Origin: Pseudenterobacter timonensis
GTDB lineage: Bacteria; Pseudomonadota; Gammaproteobacteria; Enterobacterales; Enterobacteriaceae
Direction: 5' to 3'
Length of the DNA: 64,000 nucleotides
Assembly: GCF_900021175.1 (NCBI RefSeq)
Contig: NZ_FCOP01000010.1
Span: 444,940 to 508,939 of the forward strand
Each line of letters starts with the position of its first letter. Positions within the stretch are counted from its first letter, which is position 1. This document shows positions 50,680-61,613 of this stretch, piece by piece. A program made the translations under genes and the position numbers. Below the pieces are notes generated by a model. The model ran no database searches. It saw nothing but the letters and a program-made list of their open reading frames with translations, and was not told the DNA's origin.

Positions 50680-51372
50680 ATGTCATCACAACCCAACCAA
50701 AGCCTGATTGACGGCATACGCTGTCTGCAATATCTGGTCTCCAGCGGCCGCGCTATCGGCTGTCGCGAGCTGGCACGCCTGATGGGCATTAATACGACAC
50801 GCGTCAATCGGCTGCTGATGACGATGGCCTCCATCGGGCTGACGATGCAGGACGACCATCGACGCTACCTGCCGGGGCCGGGCATTCATGCGCTGGCGGC
50901 GCAGGCGATTCGCGGCTCGGCGCTCTTTTCCCGCGCGCTGCCGATCCTTGAGCGCTACGCCCCGCGCGACATCGTGGTGGCGCTGGGTGTGCTCTGGGAG
51001 GACCAGGTGATCTATATCTGGCACTCCGTACCCGGCAGTACCCCCAGCCAGGCGCTGGCGGGATTTCACATGCTGCCCGCCTGGCAGTCGGTTATCGGCA
51101 TGACGCTGCTCGCCTCTGAACCCGACGAGCAGTTAATACCGCGCTTTGCTCCCGAACAGTGGCAAAACCTTGCCCCGCACCTTGCCCAGCAACGCGAGCA
51201 GGGGCAAGTGATCTGGCATCACGATAACGGCGAGCTCTCTATGGCTCAGCCGGTGGGAAACCATGCGGCTGCGCTGGCCTTCGCCGGGATGTGGAACGTC
51301 GACGAGTCGGTCGAGCAGGCTCGTCTGAAAGCGCTAAGCGAGCTGAACGCCAGGCTACAGGATAAAGCATAG
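50680..51372 (+). CDS. IclR-family transcriptional regulator
   Basis: 230 residues. N-terminal winged HTH (about 8-65: GCRELARLMGINTTRVNRLLMTM) and a C-terminal effector domain (about 80-225) with LGVLWEDQVIYIWHS. Divergent from the FAD oxidoreductase gene, which it probably regulates. Convergent with yqgF. Confidence 0.88.
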   Translation: MSSQPNQSLIDGIRCLQYLVSSGRAIGCRELARLMGINTTRVNRLLMTMASIGLTMQDDHRRYLPGPGIHALAAQAIRGSALFSRALPILERYAPRDIVVALGVLWEDQVIYIWHSVPGSTPSQALAGFHMLPAWQSVIGMTLLASEPDEQLIPRFAPEQWQNLAPHLAQQREQGQVIWHHDNGELSMAQPVGNHAAALAFAGMWNVDESVEQARLKALSELNARLQDKA

Positions 51373-51483
51373 CCTTTTATGTTTCTTTTATAGAAACATT
51401 GTGCGGAATGCAAAACAGGGCAGTTGAACTGTGAACGGGATCGGAGAGAGGAGCGTGCCCGGCATGGCGGGCAACGGGGAAGA

Positions 51484-51900
51484 TCAGTAGCCTTGCTCGA
51501 AGAAGCTTTCCAGAATGACGACCGCGGAGGCGGAGTCCACGCTACCCTTGCTGAGCGCGCGAAAGCCGCCGTGCTCGAACAGTCCGGCGCGGGCTTCAAC
51601 CGTACTCAGCCGCTCATCGTGCAGCTTAATTTCTACGCCGAAACGGCCATGGATCTTGTTGGCAAACTTGCGGGCGCGGGCGGTCAGCGGCTGCTCGGTG
51701 CCATCCATATTGAGCGGCAGACCGACAATAACCGCATCCGGCTGCCACTCTTTCAGCAGACGTTCTATCAGGTTCCAGTCAGGGGTGCCGTCCTGGGCTT
51801 TCAGGGCGTTCAGCGGCCGCGCCGTGCCGGTGATTCGCTGCCCCACGGCAACGCCGATACTCTTTGTTCCAAAATCAAAAGCGAGTAGCGTTCCGCTCAT
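51484..51900 (-). CDS. yqgF: Holliday-junction resolvase-like / pre-16S rRNA nuclease YqgF (RuvX)
   Basis: 138 residues, RNase H fold with [48 protein letters not shown] and [10 protein letters not shown] carrying the acidic active site. Essential in E. coli, implicated in 16S rRNA 5' maturation. Overlaps the yqgE stop by one base. Confidence 0.96.
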   Translation of the reverse strand: MSGTLLAFDFGTKSIGVAVGQRITGTARPLNALKAQDGTPDWNLIERLLKEWQPDAVIVGLPLNMDGTEQPLTARARKFANKIHGRFGVEIKLHDERLSTVEARAGLFEHGGFRALSKGSVDSASAVVILESFFEQGY

Positions 51901-52460
51901 TACGCATGCCCCGCTACGCCAGGCATAGTCTGGATATCGATTCCAATCAGCTTTGCCGCCTCGCGCCAGCGCTCTGAGATAGGCGTTTTAAACAGGATAT
52001 TCATGTCCGCCGGGGCGGTAAGCCAGGCGTTATCCAGGATCTCCTGCTCCAGCTGTCCTTTTTCCCACGAGGCGTAGCCCAGAGCGACCAGCACTTCGGA
52101 GGGTTGCTCAGCGGTGCCTAAGGTTTCCAGTACGTCACGGGAAGTGGTGATGATTGTGTTATCAGAGATGCGAATACTGGAAGAGAACGCCGGCGGGCTA
52201 TGCAGGATAAAGCCACGATCTTCTGCCAGCGGGCCGCCCAGCATCACAGGTTTATCAAGACGGATTTCCGGAATGCGCGCTTTCGGGGCAATCTTAAGCT
52301 TTTCCAGAATGCCTTCAACTTGCAGATTTTCCAGCGGTTTATTGATAATAATCCCCATCGCGCCATCTTCGTTGTACTCGCAAATATAGATAACGGAGCG
52401 ACGAAAAATCGGATCCTGGAGAGCAGGCATGGCAATAAGAAAGTGATGCTGTAAATTCAT
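51900..52460 (-). CDS. yqgE: UPF0301/DUF179 protein YqgE
   Basis: 186 residues from ATG 52460, about the E. coli length; the upstream 24 in-frame codons lack a ribosome site. [36 protein letters not shown] and [17 protein letters not shown] are family signatures. Function unknown; conserved partner of yqgF. Confidence 0.95.
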   Translation of the reverse strand: MNLQHHFLIAMPALQDPIFRRSVIYICEYNEDGAMGIIINKPLENLQVEGILEKLKIAPKARIPEIRLDKPVMLGGPLAEDRGFILHSPPAFSSSIRISDNTIITTSRDVLETLGTAEQPSEVLVALGYASWEKGQLEQEILDNAWLTAPADMNILFKTPISERWREAAKLIGIDIQTMPGVAGHA

Positions 52461-52584
52461 TGTCAGAGGTTCTGTTTCCTGGTTTAAAAAAGCGACAGCT
52501 CCCAGTATGGGGTCAAACTGGGACGCTGTCACTACAGACCTTAACCTTCATGCCGCCCGGGGCGACACGGAGGAGGGGAGAAAA

Positions 52585-53532
52585 TTACTGCTTCAGACGC
52601 TTCTCAATGGCGTCCATCAGCATTCCGGTAATGGAGACGGGGAACTCCGCTTCGATTTCGCGGATGCAGGTCGGGCTGGTGACGTTCACCTCGGTAAGAC
52701 GGTCGCCAATGATGTCGAGGCCGACAAAGATGAGACCTTTGGCCTTCAGCATCGGGCCGACGCGGCGGGCGATTTCCCAGTCGCTTTCGGTCAGCGGACG
52801 CGGTTCGCCACGGCCGCCAGCAGCCAGATTGCCGCGGGTTTCACCGCCCTGGGGAATACGCGCCAGGCAGTAAGGAACCGGTTCGCCATCCACCACCAGC
52901 ACGCGCTTGTCGCCGTCAACAATGGCCGGAATGTAGTTCTGCGCCATGCAGTAGCGGGTGCCGTGCTCGGTCAGGGTTTCGGCAATCACGCCGAGGTTAG
53001 GATCGCCCTCTTTTACACGAAAGATCGAGGCGCCGCCCATTCCGTCCAGCGGTTTTAAAATGATGTCGCCATGCTTCTGCCAGAAAGCTTTCAGCTGCGC
53101 TTTGCTGCGGGTTACCAGCGTCTCTGGCGTCAGGTCGGAGAACCAGGCGGTGTAGAGCTTCTCGTTGCAGTCGCGCAGGCTCTGCGGTTTGTTGACGATA
53201 AGCGTCCCTTTCTCTTCGGCGCGCTCAAGAATATAGGTGCAGTAGATATATTCGGTATCGAACGGCGGATCTTTACGCATCAGGATCACATCCAGATCGG
53301 CCAGCGGCAGATCCTGTTCAGTGCCGAACTCATACCATTTATCGTAATTCTGCTCGACGTTGACGATGCGGGTACGCGCGCGGGCTTCGCCATTGTTCAG
53401 GTAGAGGTCGCTCATCTCCATGTAGTGGAGCTGGTAGCCGCGACGTTGCGCTTCCAGCAGCATAGCGAAGCTGGAATCTTTTTTGATGTTGATGGTTGCG
53501 ATGGGGTCCATCACGATGCCGAGCTTGATCAT
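52585..53532 (-). CDS. gshB: Glutathione synthetase GshB
   Basis: 315 residues, ATP-grasp ligase: LGIVMDPIATINIKKDSS at the start, ILKPLDGMGGASIF as the ATP loop and GLDIIGDRLTEVNVTSPT at the Mg site. It joins glycine to gamma-glutamylcysteine. Same strand and order rsmE-gshB-yqgE-yqgF as E. coli. Confidence 0.97.
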   Translation of the reverse strand: MIKLGIVMDPIATINIKKDSSFAMLLEAQRRGYQLHYMEMSDLYLNNGEARARTRIVNVEQNYDKWYEFGTEQDLPLADLDVILMRKDPPFDTEYIYCTYILERAEEKGTLIVNKPQSLRDCNEKLYTAWFSDLTPETLVTRSKAQLKAFWQKHGDIILKPLDGMGGASIFRVKEGDPNLGVIAETLTEHGTRYCMAQNYIPAIVDGDKRVLVVDGEPVPYCLARIPQGGETRGNLAAGGRGEPRPLTESDWEIARRVGPMLKAKGLIFVGLDIIGDRLTEVNVTSPTCIREIEAEFPVSITGMLMDAIEKRLKQ

Positions 53533-53632
53533 TGTTCTTCTCCGTTAAAAGCCAGATCGTCAGGCTGGTTTGCTGGCCATTTTGTACCAGAGCCGCATTT
53601 AAACTTTCACGCCTGATGGATCAGGCTTAGCT

Positions 53633-54364
53633 TCAACCCAGGTCGCCAAACCGCACCTGTAGCGCAGTGATAGCGGTGAGGGCGGTCGTTTCTGTACGCA
53701 GAACGCGTGGTCCCAACAGAATATCCGTAAACTGATAGCGTGCGGTCATGGCGATCTCATCCGCCGACAGGCCGCCTTCCGGCCCGATCAGCAGGCGAAT
53801 GCGCTCCACCGGCAACGGCAGCGTGTTGATGCTGGCGCTGGCGCGGGGGTGAAGATTAAGCTTAAGCCCGTTCTCCTCTTCTGCACACCACGCCTCCAGA
53901 TCCATTGCCGGGCGGATCTCGGGGATACGGTTACGGCCACACTGTTCGCAGGCGGCAATGGCGATTTTCTGCCACTGCTGGATCTTTTTATTCAGACGTT
54001 CAGCATCCAGTTTAACGCCGCAGCGCTCAGAAAAAAGTGGCGTAATGAGGCTTACACCCAATTCAATCGATTTCTGGATAGTAAATTCCATCTTTTCGCC
54101 GCGCGACATCACCTGGCCTAGATGGATGTGCAGCGGCGATTCCCGATCGTCCACTTCGCCGCGCAGGATCTCCACCTGCACGCTTTTTTTATCCGCCCGG
54201 GCGATCCGGGCGTCAAAAACCTGGTTGGAGCCATCAAAAAGCTGGATCGCCTGGCCCGACCCCATACGCAGCACGCGGCCGACGTGATGAGCGGCGTCGT
54301 CGGAAAGGGCAATCTCCGTGCCGACGGTTAACGGTTCAGGATGATAAATACGAGGAATGCGCAT
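53633..54364 (-). CDS. rsmE: 16S rRNA m3U1498 methyltransferase RsmE
   Basis: 243 residues, SPOUT fold: PUA-like N-terminus with the family start [11 protein letters not shown], and SAM-knot motifs [10 protein letters not shown] and [16 protein letters not shown]. Upstream of gshB on the same strand. Confidence 0.97.
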   Translation of the reverse strand: MRIPRIYHPEPLTVGTEIALSDDAAHHVGRVLRMGSGQAIQLFDGSNQVFDARIARADKKSVQVEILRGEVDDRESPLHIHLGQVMSRGEKMEFTIQKSIELGVSLITPLFSERCGVKLDAERLNKKIQQWQKIAIAACEQCGRNRIPEIRPAMDLEAWCAEEENGLKLNLHPRASASINTLPLPVERIRLLIGPEGGLSADEIAMTARYQFTDILLGPRVLRTETTALTAITALQVRFGDLG

Positions 54365-54389
54365 AGTGAAAAGTCCATAGAATGTGCGG

Positions 54390-54440
54390 TCTCCCCCTCG
54401 CTAAGCCCTCTCCCCGCAGGGAAAAGGGGACAGTTCGCCG
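54390..54440. repeat. REP-like remnant between endA and rsmE
   Basis: CCTCTCCCCGCAGGG plus AAAAGGGG resembles a decayed copy of the REP-like core. Confidence 0.55.
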
Positions 54441-54477
54441 CCACAGTAACAATTGCCGCTAGTGTAGGGTAGCTCTT

Positions 54478-55176
54478 TTACCGCTGGCAAGCCTGCTGGA
54501 CGTAGGGGTTATGGTTACCCTGGATTTTGGCAATGCGCGCGTCGCGGGTACACTCCCACTCGGTGACAGGATAGAGCTTATCCCAGGCATTAAACAGCTG
54601 CGTCTGCTGGCGGGAAAGGTTCAGGTGGTAACGGTCGCGCATATAGAAGTAGGTGCGGGCGATGCTGCCGCGCGCCCGGGCAGGCGGCTCTGCAAGCTTC
54701 TCTTTAAAGTCGACCTTCATGGCGCACTGACCGTACTGGCCTTCCCCGGCGTTCCACTGGCTGTACATGAAATTGCCGCGATCGCCGTTGACCTCGCCCA
54801 CGGCGGGCTGAAGGTTGTGCATATCGCTCTCCATCTGCCGGTAGACCGGATCTTTGGTGCAGTTTTTGCGCCCGCCATCCTGCCAGCACTGGCGCTGGTG
54901 GCCAAACTGCCATGCCGGAACGACATGTTCCCATTCGATTCGGCTGGCGCGATTGGCGTTTTTACGCACCTTGTAGCCGCAGGACGCCAGATCGACGATC
55001 CCTTTTTTACCCTGCCAGGTAATTTTGCAGCCGCAGTAGAAATCCCCCGGCGCGTCGGCGTTAACCTTCACGCCCGCGGCTTTAGCCTGAGAGAAACTGT
55101 GAATACCATCGGCCAGCGCCTGGCCGCAGAATGCCGTCGCCATCAACGCAACGGCGAGAGAAAAATTACGGGACAT
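54478..55176 (-). CDS. endA: DNA-specific endonuclease I EndA
   Basis: 232 residues with a Sec signal peptide (about 1-22, GQALADG). Periplasmic beta-beta-alpha-metal nuclease with [16 protein letters not shown] around the catalytic histidine and [13 protein letters not shown] near the metal site; cysteines are spaced for disulfides. Degrades double-stranded DNA in the periplasm. Confidence 0.96.
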   Translation of the reverse strand: MSRNFSLAVALMATAFCGQALADGIHSFSQAKAAGVKVNADAPGDFYCGCKITWQGKKGIVDLASCGYKVRKNANRASRIEWEHVVPAWQFGHQRQCWQDGGRKNCTKDPVYRQMESDMHNLQPAVGEVNGDRGNFMYSQWNAGEGQYGQCAMKVDFKEKLAEPPARARGSIARTYFYMRDRYHLNLSRQQTQLFNAWDKLYPVTEWECTRDARIAKIQGNHNPYVQQACQR

Positions 55177-55270
55177 TATTTACTCCGCCTTAAAACGAGC
55201 CCGCAACGTAACGAAAGTTGTTCCTGTATGCAATCAGGCAGATCACGAATGTTCCAGATGGCTCACCAGA

Positions 55271-55768
55271 TTATTCCGCGACCAGCGGCTCGCCGCATTT
55301 TACGCAGCGGTAGGAGGCTTCCCCGCGCACCACGCGGTTGTGACGCCGGATGGTCAGCTGGTGCTGCTGGCACTGGCAGCGATAGGGGAACGTATTACGG
55401 CGGACCGACTCCAGCGCGAACGAGTGGGTGCGGTGGGCGGGCACTCCCAGCACGCTCTCCATCATCCATTTCCACTCTTTGCCGTGCGGCGCGACGCGGC
55501 CAAACGTCTTCCAGACCAGCAGATGCGCCAGTTCGTGTGGCACCACTTCGTCAATAAACGCCTGCGGGTTTTCCATCAGCAGGACCGGATTTAAGCGGAT
55601 CTCATAAGCATCCAGCCAGGCGGTGCCGGCAGAAGTGCCGCGCTGCTGATAAACCAGTCGGGGTTCAGGATAGTCACGGCCAAGCGTCAGATTGGCCTGG
55701 GCCAGTTTTTCTCGCAGACTGCGCATGACGGCCTGCTGAAGGGCGATGGGGAGACGGAGCGTTTTCAT
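55271..55768 (-). CDS. sprT: SprT-like zinc metallopeptidase-fold protein SprT
   Basis: 165 residues. [10 protein letters not shown] gives the HExxH-like zinc site, and the C-terminal CQCQQHQ and [10 protein letters not shown] form a zinc ribbon. Function unclear in bacteria. Between endA and galP as in E. coli. Confidence 0.95.
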   Translation of the reverse strand: MKTLRLPIALQQAVMRSLREKLAQANLTLGRDYPEPRLVYQQRGTSAGTAWLDAYEIRLNPVLLMENPQAFIDEVVPHELAHLLVWKTFGRVAPHGKEWKWMMESVLGVPAHRTHSFALESVRRNTFPYRCQCQQHQLTIRRHNRVVRGEASYRCVKCGEPLVAE

Positions 55769-55826
55769 GCAGAGAGGATAAAACGGGAAACGGGGAGGCG
55801 CAACCGCGTCCTCCCCGCCAGCAACC

Positions 55827-57224
55827 TTATTTGTGCGAGCCGATTTCGCGAAGCTTACGGCCTTTCATCAGGTTACGTTCAATGTGCTCCAGAGAGACAT
55901 GTTTAGTTTCCGGCACCAGCCAGAGGGTCAGCAGGATAAACAGTACGTTCAGACCGGCGTAAACCCAGAAGGTGTTAGCGTTACCCAGGTTGTTAAGCAT
56001 GGTCAGGAACGTAGCGCCGACAATCATATTGGCGATCCAGTTGGTCGCGGTAGAGCAGGTGATACCGAAATCACGCCCTTTCAGCGGCTGGATTTCAGAG
56101 CAGAGTACCCAGATCAGAGGACCGGCGCTCATCGCAAAGCCGACGATAAACATCAGCAGCATCGCTACCGCGAAGTACTGCGCGGTCGTGGAGTGGATGC
56201 CCATATGCATCATGGTGCCCAGCACGCCCATCCCGACAGCCATGACCAGGAAGCCCAGCGTCAGGGTCGGTTTACGGCCCCAGCGATCCACCAGGCCAAT
56301 GGCGATGAAGGTGGCCAGCACGTTAGTCAGGCCAACAATAACGGTGCCCCACATCTGCTCGGTGGTATTGGTGTAACCCGCCAGTTCAAAGATTTTCGGC
56401 GCGTAATACATAATGACGTTCATACCGGTGAACTGTTGCATCACCTGCAGCAGTACGCCGAGGAACACCGCGCGGCGGAAGTTGCTGTTCTCTTTAAACA
56501 GCGCCCAGCCGGACTGTTTAACCTTCAGACTTTCGCGGATCTCTTCCAGCTCGTTTTTCGCTTCGGCGCTGGTATCGCGCAGGCGCAGCAGCACGCGCTC
56601 CGCGTCATGGAAGCGGCGTTTCGCCGCGAACCAGCGTGGGCTGTCCGGCAGGAAGAAAACGCCAATCAGCAGCAGGATCGCCGGGATGATAATTACCCCC
56701 AGCATCCAGCGCCATGCGCCGCTGTAGCTGAAGGCGGTATCGGAAAGATAAGCCCCCAGAATACCGATGGTGATCATCAGCTGGTACATGGAGATCATGC
56801 TGCCGCGGATTTTTTCCGGCGCAATCTCAGAGAGGTAGAGCGGCGCGGTATAAGAGGCGACACCCACCGCCAGACCGAGCAGTACGCGGGAGATGATCAG
56901 CACTTCGACGTTAGGTGCGGCTGCCGAGAAGAGCGAACCGGCCACGAAGAGAATAGCGCCAATCATCAGGCTCTTTTTACGGCCCAACTTGAAGGAGAGC
57001 CAGCCGCTGCCGACCGCGCCCACTGCCGCGCCAAACATCATGGAGCTCACTACCCATTCCTGCGTGTGTGCGCTTATCTGAAATTCATCGGTGATGAAAG
57101 GTAACGCGCCGGCGATAACGCCGATATCAAGACCAAATAAGAGTCCCGCCAGGGCTGCGAGAAAACAGACGAAAAAGGTCATCGCCTTATTAGACGTACG
57201 CCCCTGTTTTTTATTGTCAGGCAT
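55827..57224 (-). CDS. galP: D-galactose:H+ symporter GalP
   Basis: 465 residues from ATG 57224 (GGAG upstream); the earlier in-frame codons translate the operator region. 12 membrane helices of the sugar-porter branch: [65 protein letters not shown] and [15 protein letters not shown] GalR/GalS operator and CRP site lie upstream. Confidence 0.97.
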   Translation of the reverse strand: MPDNKKQGRTSNKAMTFFVCFLAALAGLLFGLDIGVIAGALPFITDEFQISAHTQEWVVSSMMFGAAVGAVGSGWLSFKLGRKKSLMIGAILFVAGSLFSAAAPNVEVLIISRVLLGLAVGVASYTAPLYLSEIAPEKIRGSMISMYQLMITIGILGAYLSDTAFSYSGAWRWMLGVIIIPAILLLIGVFFLPDSPRWFAAKRRFHDAERVLLRLRDTSAEAKNELEEIRESLKVKQSGWALFKENSNFRRAVFLGVLLQVMQQFTGMNVIMYYAPKIFELAGYTNTTEQMWGTVIVGLTNVLATFIAIGLVDRWGRKPTLTLGFLVMAVGMGVLGTMMHMGIHSTTAQYFAVAMLLMFIVGFAMSAGPLIWVLCSEIQPLKGRDFGITCSTATNWIANMIVGATFLTMLNNLGNANTFWVYAGLNVLFILLTLWLVPETKHVSLEHIERNLMKGRKLREIGSHK

Positions 57225-57289
57225 TATGCCCTCCAGTTGGGTTATCGATTTTAACGGTGTAAAGGGTAAGTGAGTACCGAACAAATTTG

Positions 57290-57305
57290 TGTGAGACAAA
57301 TCACA
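57290..57305 (-). promoter_or_regulatory. CRP site upstream of galP
   Basis: TGTGA-GACAAA-TCACA, a perfect match to the two CRP half-sites, centred about 74 bases before galP. Confidence 0.9.
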
Positions 57306-57308
57306 ACG

Positions 57309-57324
57309 GTGTAATCGGTTACAC
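57309..57324. promoter_or_regulatory. GalR/GalS operator upstream of galP
   Basis: GTGTAATCGGTTACAC matches the consensus GTGnAAnCGnTTnCAC at every fixed position and directly adjoins the CRP site. Confidence 0.9.
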
Positions 57325-57490
57325 ACCGGTATAACCGTAAATTTAATTAAAGCTTTGAAAATATAGATGTAAATTAATTGAAGCGCATCCCGTTTCAATT
57401 AAATTCAGACTTAACTGAAACAAAATGAAACAGCAGAAACAAAGCGGCGTTGCAAAGAGATTTTTCTGAAAACAAGCGGCGGGAATAGTG

Positions 57491-57506
57491 GTGTAATCGC
57501 TACCAA
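57491..57506. promoter_or_regulatory. Second, degenerate gal operator upstream of galP
   Basis: GTGTAATCGCTACCAA has a perfect left half-site and a poor right one; 182 bases from the first operator, so looping is possible. Confidence 0.5.
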
Positions 57507-57598
57507 AATGGCAGATCGCTATTTCAAGTATAGTTCAGGAAAAAAGGGGAAGGGCGGATGAAGCGACCGGCAGGTGGTTTTCTGCGTTTGCGCGGGCA

Positions 57599-57630
57599 TA
57601 AAAAAACGGCAACGCGAAGTTGCCGTTTGA
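57599..57630 (-). terminator. Rho-independent terminator after metK
   Basis: On the minus strand AAACGGCAAC, loop TTCGC, GTTGCCGTTTTTTT, about 20 bases after the metK stop. Confidence 0.93.
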
Positions 57631-57648
57631 TTTGACCATTACGGGGAA

Positions 57649-58803
57649 TTATTTCAGGCCAGCAGCATCGCGCAGCAGCGCCGCTTTGTCGGTTTTTTCC
57701 CACGGGAAATGTTCGCGGCCAAAGTGGCCGTAAGCTGCGGTTTCCTGGTAAATCGGGTGCAGCAGATCCAGCATCTGGATCAGGCCGTACGGACGCAGGT
57801 CGAAGAACTCACGCACCAGCAGGGTGAGCTGTTCGGTAGAGACTTTTTCGGTACCGAAGGTTTCAACCATGATGGAGGTCGGTTCAGCCACGCCGATAGC
57901 GTAAGAAACCTGGATTTCGCAGCGGTCAGCCAGGCCAGCGGCAACGATGTTTTTCGCCACATAACGCGCCGCATATGCTGCGGAACGGTCCACTTTAGAG
58001 GGATCCTTACCGGAGAACGCGCCGCCACCGTGACGCGCCATGCCGCCGTAGGTGTCCACGATAATTTTACGACCAGTCAGACCGCAGTCACCCATCGGGC
58101 CGCCAATCACAAAGCGACCGGTCGGGTTGATGAAGAATTTGGTCGAGGCGTTCAGCCATTCGGATGGCAGGATCGGCTTGATGATCTCTTCCATCACCGC
58201 TTCCTGCAGATCTTTCTGCTCAATCTCTTCGGAATGCTGAGTGGAGAGAACTACCGCGTCGATGCCAACGATTTTGCCGCTGTCATACTGGAAGGTAACC
58301 TGGCTTTTCGCATCCGGGCGCAGCCACGGCAGGGTGCCATTTTTGCGCACTTCAGCCTGACGCTGCACCAGACGGTGAGCGTAAGTAACCGGAGCAGGCA
58401 TCAGCACGTCGGTTTCGTTCGTGGCGTAGCCAAACATCAGGCCCTGGTCGCCCGCACCCTGTTCCAGCGGATCGGCGCGGTCAACGCCCTGGTTGATGTC
58501 CGGGGACTGTTTGCCGATAGCGCTCAGTACCGCGCAGGAGTTGGCGTCAAAGCCCATATCAGAATGCACATAGCCAATCTCACGCACCGTTTTACGGGTG
58601 ATCTCTTCGATATCGACCCATGCGCTGGTGGTGATTTCACCGCCAACCAGAACCATGCCCGTTTTGACATAGGTTTCACAGGCGACACGTGCTTTCGGAT
58701 CCTGAGCCAGGATAGCGTCAAGCACGGCATCGGAGATTTGGTCAGCAATTTTATCAGGATGTCCTTCTGATACAGACTCGGACGTAAACAGGTGTTTAGC
58801 CAT
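57649..58803 (-). CDS. metK: S-adenosylmethionine synthase MetK
   Basis: 384 residues from ATG 58803, the E. coli length; the upstream in-frame codons are leader. [20 protein letters not shown] (ATP), [32 protein letters not shown] and the C-terminal [12 protein letters not shown] are conserved. It forms AdoMet, used among others for spermidine synthesis through decarboxylated AdoMet. Confidence 0.98.
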   Translation of the reverse strand: MAKHLFTSESVSEGHPDKIADQISDAVLDAILAQDPKARVACETYVKTGMVLVGGEITTSAWVDIEEITRKTVREIGYVHSDMGFDANSCAVLSAIGKQSPDINQGVDRADPLEQGAGDQGLMFGYATNETDVLMPAPVTYAHRLVQRQAEVRKNGTLPWLRPDAKSQVTFQYDSGKIVGIDAVVLSTQHSEEIEQKDLQEAVMEEIIKPILPSEWLNASTKFFINPTGRFVIGGPMGDCGLTGRKIIVDTYGGMARHGGGAFSGKDPSKVDRSAAYAARYVAKNIVAAGLADRCEIQVSYAIGVAEPTSIMVETFGTEKVSTEQLTLLVREFFDLRPYGLIQMLDLLHPIYQETAAYGHFGREHFPWEKTDKAALLRDAAGLK

Positions 58804-58897
58804 ATTCTCTTTCACCCTTAGAAATTCGGTTAAAACAAACTCTTGCCATTCAAAACAATCGCAGAGGATTCTACTGCAATAGAGAAGTGAAGTCACA

Positions 58898-58945
58898 AGA
58901 AGTCTGAGTGTTAATCAGTATAGATGGATTAACTTCTGGACGGCT
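58898..58945 (-). promoter_or_regulatory. Possible MetJ boxes upstream of metK
   Basis: On the minus strand AGACTTCT (7 of 8) at 58898-58905 and AGCCGTCC (6 of 8) at 58938-58945 resemble met boxes, but they are 32 bases apart rather than adjacent. Weak; supported mainly by known MetJ control of metK. Confidence 0.35.
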
Positions 58946-59167
58946 ATTTTAGGTCACATCTTGACCTCATTTCCAGCGATTTTTGAGCCATGTCGCACTA
59001 AGCGTGAAAGCAAGTGGAAAATTTTCCTGACGGCGCTGGCAGGAGACATATTTTTATTTTGCTTTTTACCCCTGTTGTCGGTATAAATCGCCGCGCGCGG
59101 CTCTCAAAAATAAGCGCTCGATGACCTCATCGTGTCGCCACTTCCAGCCGGGTTAAGCAGTGAACAT

Positions 59168-59380
59168 TTAGCTTTGGCTTGGTGGTCTGTCTTTCGGGGC
59201 AGCCGTGGAGGTGATACGAGATAATGAACCGTCGTTTTGTGCTAACTCAGCTTCGTCGTTCTGACGAACACACGCGCCCTGCAACCCCCCATTTCCGTCT
59301 GCAAACCTGCCGATGTTATACCCATCTCGGCGCTTCTCAGGATTCCAGAGCCGGCTAATCGCTTTGTGAAATCTGAACAA
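59168..59380 (-). CDS. Candidate small protein antisense to the speA leader (possibly YqgD)
   Basis: 70 residues, FHKAISRLWNPEKRRDGYNI at the start, no membrane segment. A small gene yqgD is annotated between metK and yqgB in E. coli on this strand, but I cannot confirm the match. It overlaps a plus-strand frame with a good ribosome site. Confidence 0.3.
   Translation of the reverse strand: MFRFHKAISRLWNPEKRRDGYNIGRFADGNGGLQGACVRQNDEAELAQNDGSLSRITSTAAPKDRPPSQS
59224..59358 (+). CDS. Candidate 44-residue arginine-rich upstream ORF
   Basis: ATG 59224 is preceded by GGAGGTGAT (59207-59215), a near-perfect anti-SD match though about 12 bases away. Begins NRRFVLTQLRRSD and has eight arginines. 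Lies about 105 bases before yqgB on the same strand. Could be a leader peptide; no homology recognised. Confidence 0.3.
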   Translation: MNRRFVLTQLRRSDEHTRPATPHFRLQTCRCYTHLGASQDSRAG

Positions 59381-59462
59381 GGGCGCTCTTGTTAATCAGG
59401 AGCTTTCTCGTGGTTTCGCCGGACCTTGTCATACAGAGTTCGGTTACGTGTTTTACAATGTT

Positions 59463-59591
59463 ATGAATAAGAAACCGTTAGCACGGCCTCGCTTTCAGCA
59501 TGAAGTGCTGGAGTCTTGCGCCGTTTATGGGTTGTTATCGCAGGATGACGCTGCGATAGTAGTCAACTGTTTTACACTTATTACAAGTTGA
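59463..59591 (+). CDS. yqgB: Small protein YqgB
   Basis: 42 residues, too short for most gene finders. The end ([19 protein letters not shown]) matches the E. coli YqgB tail ([20 protein letters not shown]) as I recall it. It ends nine bases before the speA ATG, so it is in the speA leader and probably coupled. YqgB is reported as an acid-responsive small protein. Confidence 0.8.
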   Translation: MNKKPLARPRFQHEVLESCAVYGLLSQDDAAIVVNCFTLITS

Positions 59592-59599
59592 GGTTCGCT

Positions 59600-61576
59600 A
59601 TGTCTGACGACATGTCTTTAGGTTCGCCTTCGTCAGCGGGCGAACAGGGTGTACTACGTTCCATGCAGGAGGTTGCGATGAGCTCCCAGGAAGCCAGCAA
59701 GATGCTGCGCACATACAATATTGCCTGGTGGGGCAATAACTATTACGACGTCAACGAACTGGGCCATATCAGCGTCTGCCCGGATCCGGACGTTCCGGAA
59801 GCTCGCGTCGATCTCGCTAAGCTTGTTAAAGCACGCGAAGCGCAGGGACAACGCCTGCCGGCATTGTTCTGCTTCCCGCAGATCCTTCAGCACCGTCTGC
59901 GTTCAATCAACGCCGCCTTCAAGCGCGCGCGTGAATCTTACGGTTACAACGGCGACTACTTTCTGGTCTATCCGATCAAGGTAAACCAGCACCGCCGCGT
60001 CATTGAATCCCTGATCCACTCCGGCGAGCCGCTGGGGCTGGAGGCGGGCTCCAAAGCGGAGCTGATGGCGGTACTGGCCCACGCGGGCATGACCCGCAGC
60101 GTTATCGTCTGTAACGGCTATAAAGACCGCGAATATATTCGTCTGGCGCTGATTGGCGAGAAGATGGGCCACAAGGTCTATCTGGTGATCGAGAAGATGT
60201 CCGAGATCGCTATCGTGCTGGAAGAGGCGGAGCGTCTGAACGTGGTGCCGCGCCTCGGCGTGCGTGCGCGTCTGGCTTCGCAGGGTTCCGGCAAGTGGCA
60301 ATCCTCCGGCGGCGAAAAATCCAAATTCGGTCTTGCGGCAAATCAGGTGCTGCAGCTGGTGGAAATTCTGCGCGAGCGCGGGCGTCTGGACAGCATTCAG
60401 CTGCTGCACTTCCACCTCGGTTCGCAGATGGCCAACATTCGCGATATCGCCACCGGCGTGCGCGAGTCGGCGCGTTTTTACGTGGAGCTGCATAAGCTTG
60501 GCGTCAATATCCAGTGTTTCGACGTGGGCGGCGGCCTGGGCGTAGACTATGAAGGAACGCGCTCGCAGTCCGACTGCTCCGTCAACTACGGCCTGAACGA
60601 GTATGCCAACAACATTATCTGGGCGATTGGCGACGCCTGTGAAGAGCATGGTCTGCCGCACCCGACGGTCATCACCGAGTCGGGCCGCGCCGTGACGGCG
60701 CACCATACGGTGCTGGTTTCCAATATCATCGGCGTGGAACGCAGCGAAACGACGGAATCAACGCCGCCTGCTGAAGATGCGCCGCGCGCGCTGCAAAGCA
60801 TGTGGGAAACCTGGCAGGAGATGCACGAGCCGGGCACGCGCCGTTCCCTGCGCGAATGGCTGCACGACAGCCAGATGGATCTGCACGATATCCATATCGG
60901 CTACTCCTCAGGCAGCTTTAGCCTCCAGGAGCGCGCCTGGGCGGAACAGCTCTACCTGAATATGTGCCATGAGGTACAAAAGCAGCTTGATCCGAGCAAC
61001 CGAGCCCATCGCCCGATTATCGACGAACTGCAGGAGCGTATGGCGGACAAAATGTACGTCAACTTCTCCCTGTTCCAGTCGATGCCGGATGCATGGGGGA
61101 TCGACCAGCTCTTCCCGGTTCTGCCGCTGGAGGGGTTAAACCAGGCGCCGGAGCGCCGCGCGGTACTGCTTGATATTACCTGTGATTCCGACGGCGCGAT
61201 CGATCACTACGTGGATGGGGACGGTATCGCCACCACCATGCCAATGCCGGAGTATGATCCTGAGAACCCGCCGATGCTGGGCTTCTTTATGGTCGGCGCC
61301 TATCAGGAGATTCTGGGCAATATGCATAACCTGTTCGGTGATACCGAAGCGGTGGATGTGTTTGTCTTCCCTGACGGCAGCGTTGAGGTGGAGCTTTCCG
61401 ATGAAGGTGACACCGTGGCGGATATGCTCCAGTACGTGCAGCTTGATCCGAATAAGCTGCTGACCCAGTTCCGCGATCAGGTGAAAAACACCGATCTGGA
61501 CGATGTGCTTCAGCAGCAGTTCCTGGAAGAGTTCGAGACGGGTCTTTACGGCTATACCTATCTGGAAGACGAGTAA
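59600..61576 (+). CDS. speA: Biosynthetic arginine decarboxylase SpeA
   Basis: 658 residues from ATG 59600, the E. coli length. Fold-type III PLP enzyme: K127 in [12 protein letters not shown], the phosphate-binding [13 protein letters not shown], a helical insert, and the C-terminal active-site cysteine in [14 protein letters not shown]. It converts arginine to agmatine, which SpeB then hydrolyses to putrescine and urea. An IS element now separates it from speB. Confidence 0.98.
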   Translation: MSDDMSLGSPSSAGEQGVLRSMQEVAMSSQEASKMLRTYNIAWWGNNYYDVNELGHISVCPDPDVPEARVDLAKLVKAREAQGQRLPALFCFPQILQHRLRSINAAFKRARESYGYNGDYFLVYPIKVNQHRRVIESLIHSGEPLGLEAGSKAELMAVLAHAGMTRSVIVCNGYKDREYIRLALIGEKMGHKVYLVIEKMSEIAIVLEEAERLNVVPRLGVRARLASQGSGKWQSSGGEKSKFGLAANQVLQLVEILRERGRLDSIQLLHFHLGSQMANIRDIATGVRESARFYVELHKLGVNIQCFDVGGGLGVDYEGTRSQSDCSVNYGLNEYANNIIWAIGDACEEHGLPHPTVITESGRAVTAHHTVLVSNIIGVERSETTESTPPAEDAPRALQSMWETWQEMHEPGTRRSLREWLHDSQMDLHDIHIGYSSGSFSLQERAWAEQLYLNMCHEVQKQLDPSNRAHRPIIDELQERMADKMYVNFSLFQSMPDAWGIDQLFPVLPLEGLNQAPERRAVLLDITCDSDGAIDHYVDGDGIATTMPMPEYDPENPPMLGFFMVGAYQEILGNMHNLFGDTEAVDVFVFPDGSVEVELSDEGDTVADMLQYVQLDPNKLLTQFRDQVKNTDLDDVLQQQFLEEFETGLYGYTYLEDE

Positions 61577-61587
61577 GGCATCTGCCT

Positions 61588-61613
61588 TTCCCCTCACCCC
61601 AGCCCTCTCCCCA
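61588..61613. repeat. Left half of a REP-like element interrupted by the IS
   Basis: CCCTCACCCCAGCCCTCTCC then CCA. It ends with the 5-base target duplication CCCCA and continues after the IS at 62899 as CCCCAAAGGGGAGAGGG. Confidence 0.85.

Noticed and set aside
55833..57104. 423-codon frame opposite galP
   Set aside because: Antisense shadow; glutamine/histidine-rich composition typical of reversed membrane-protein codons.
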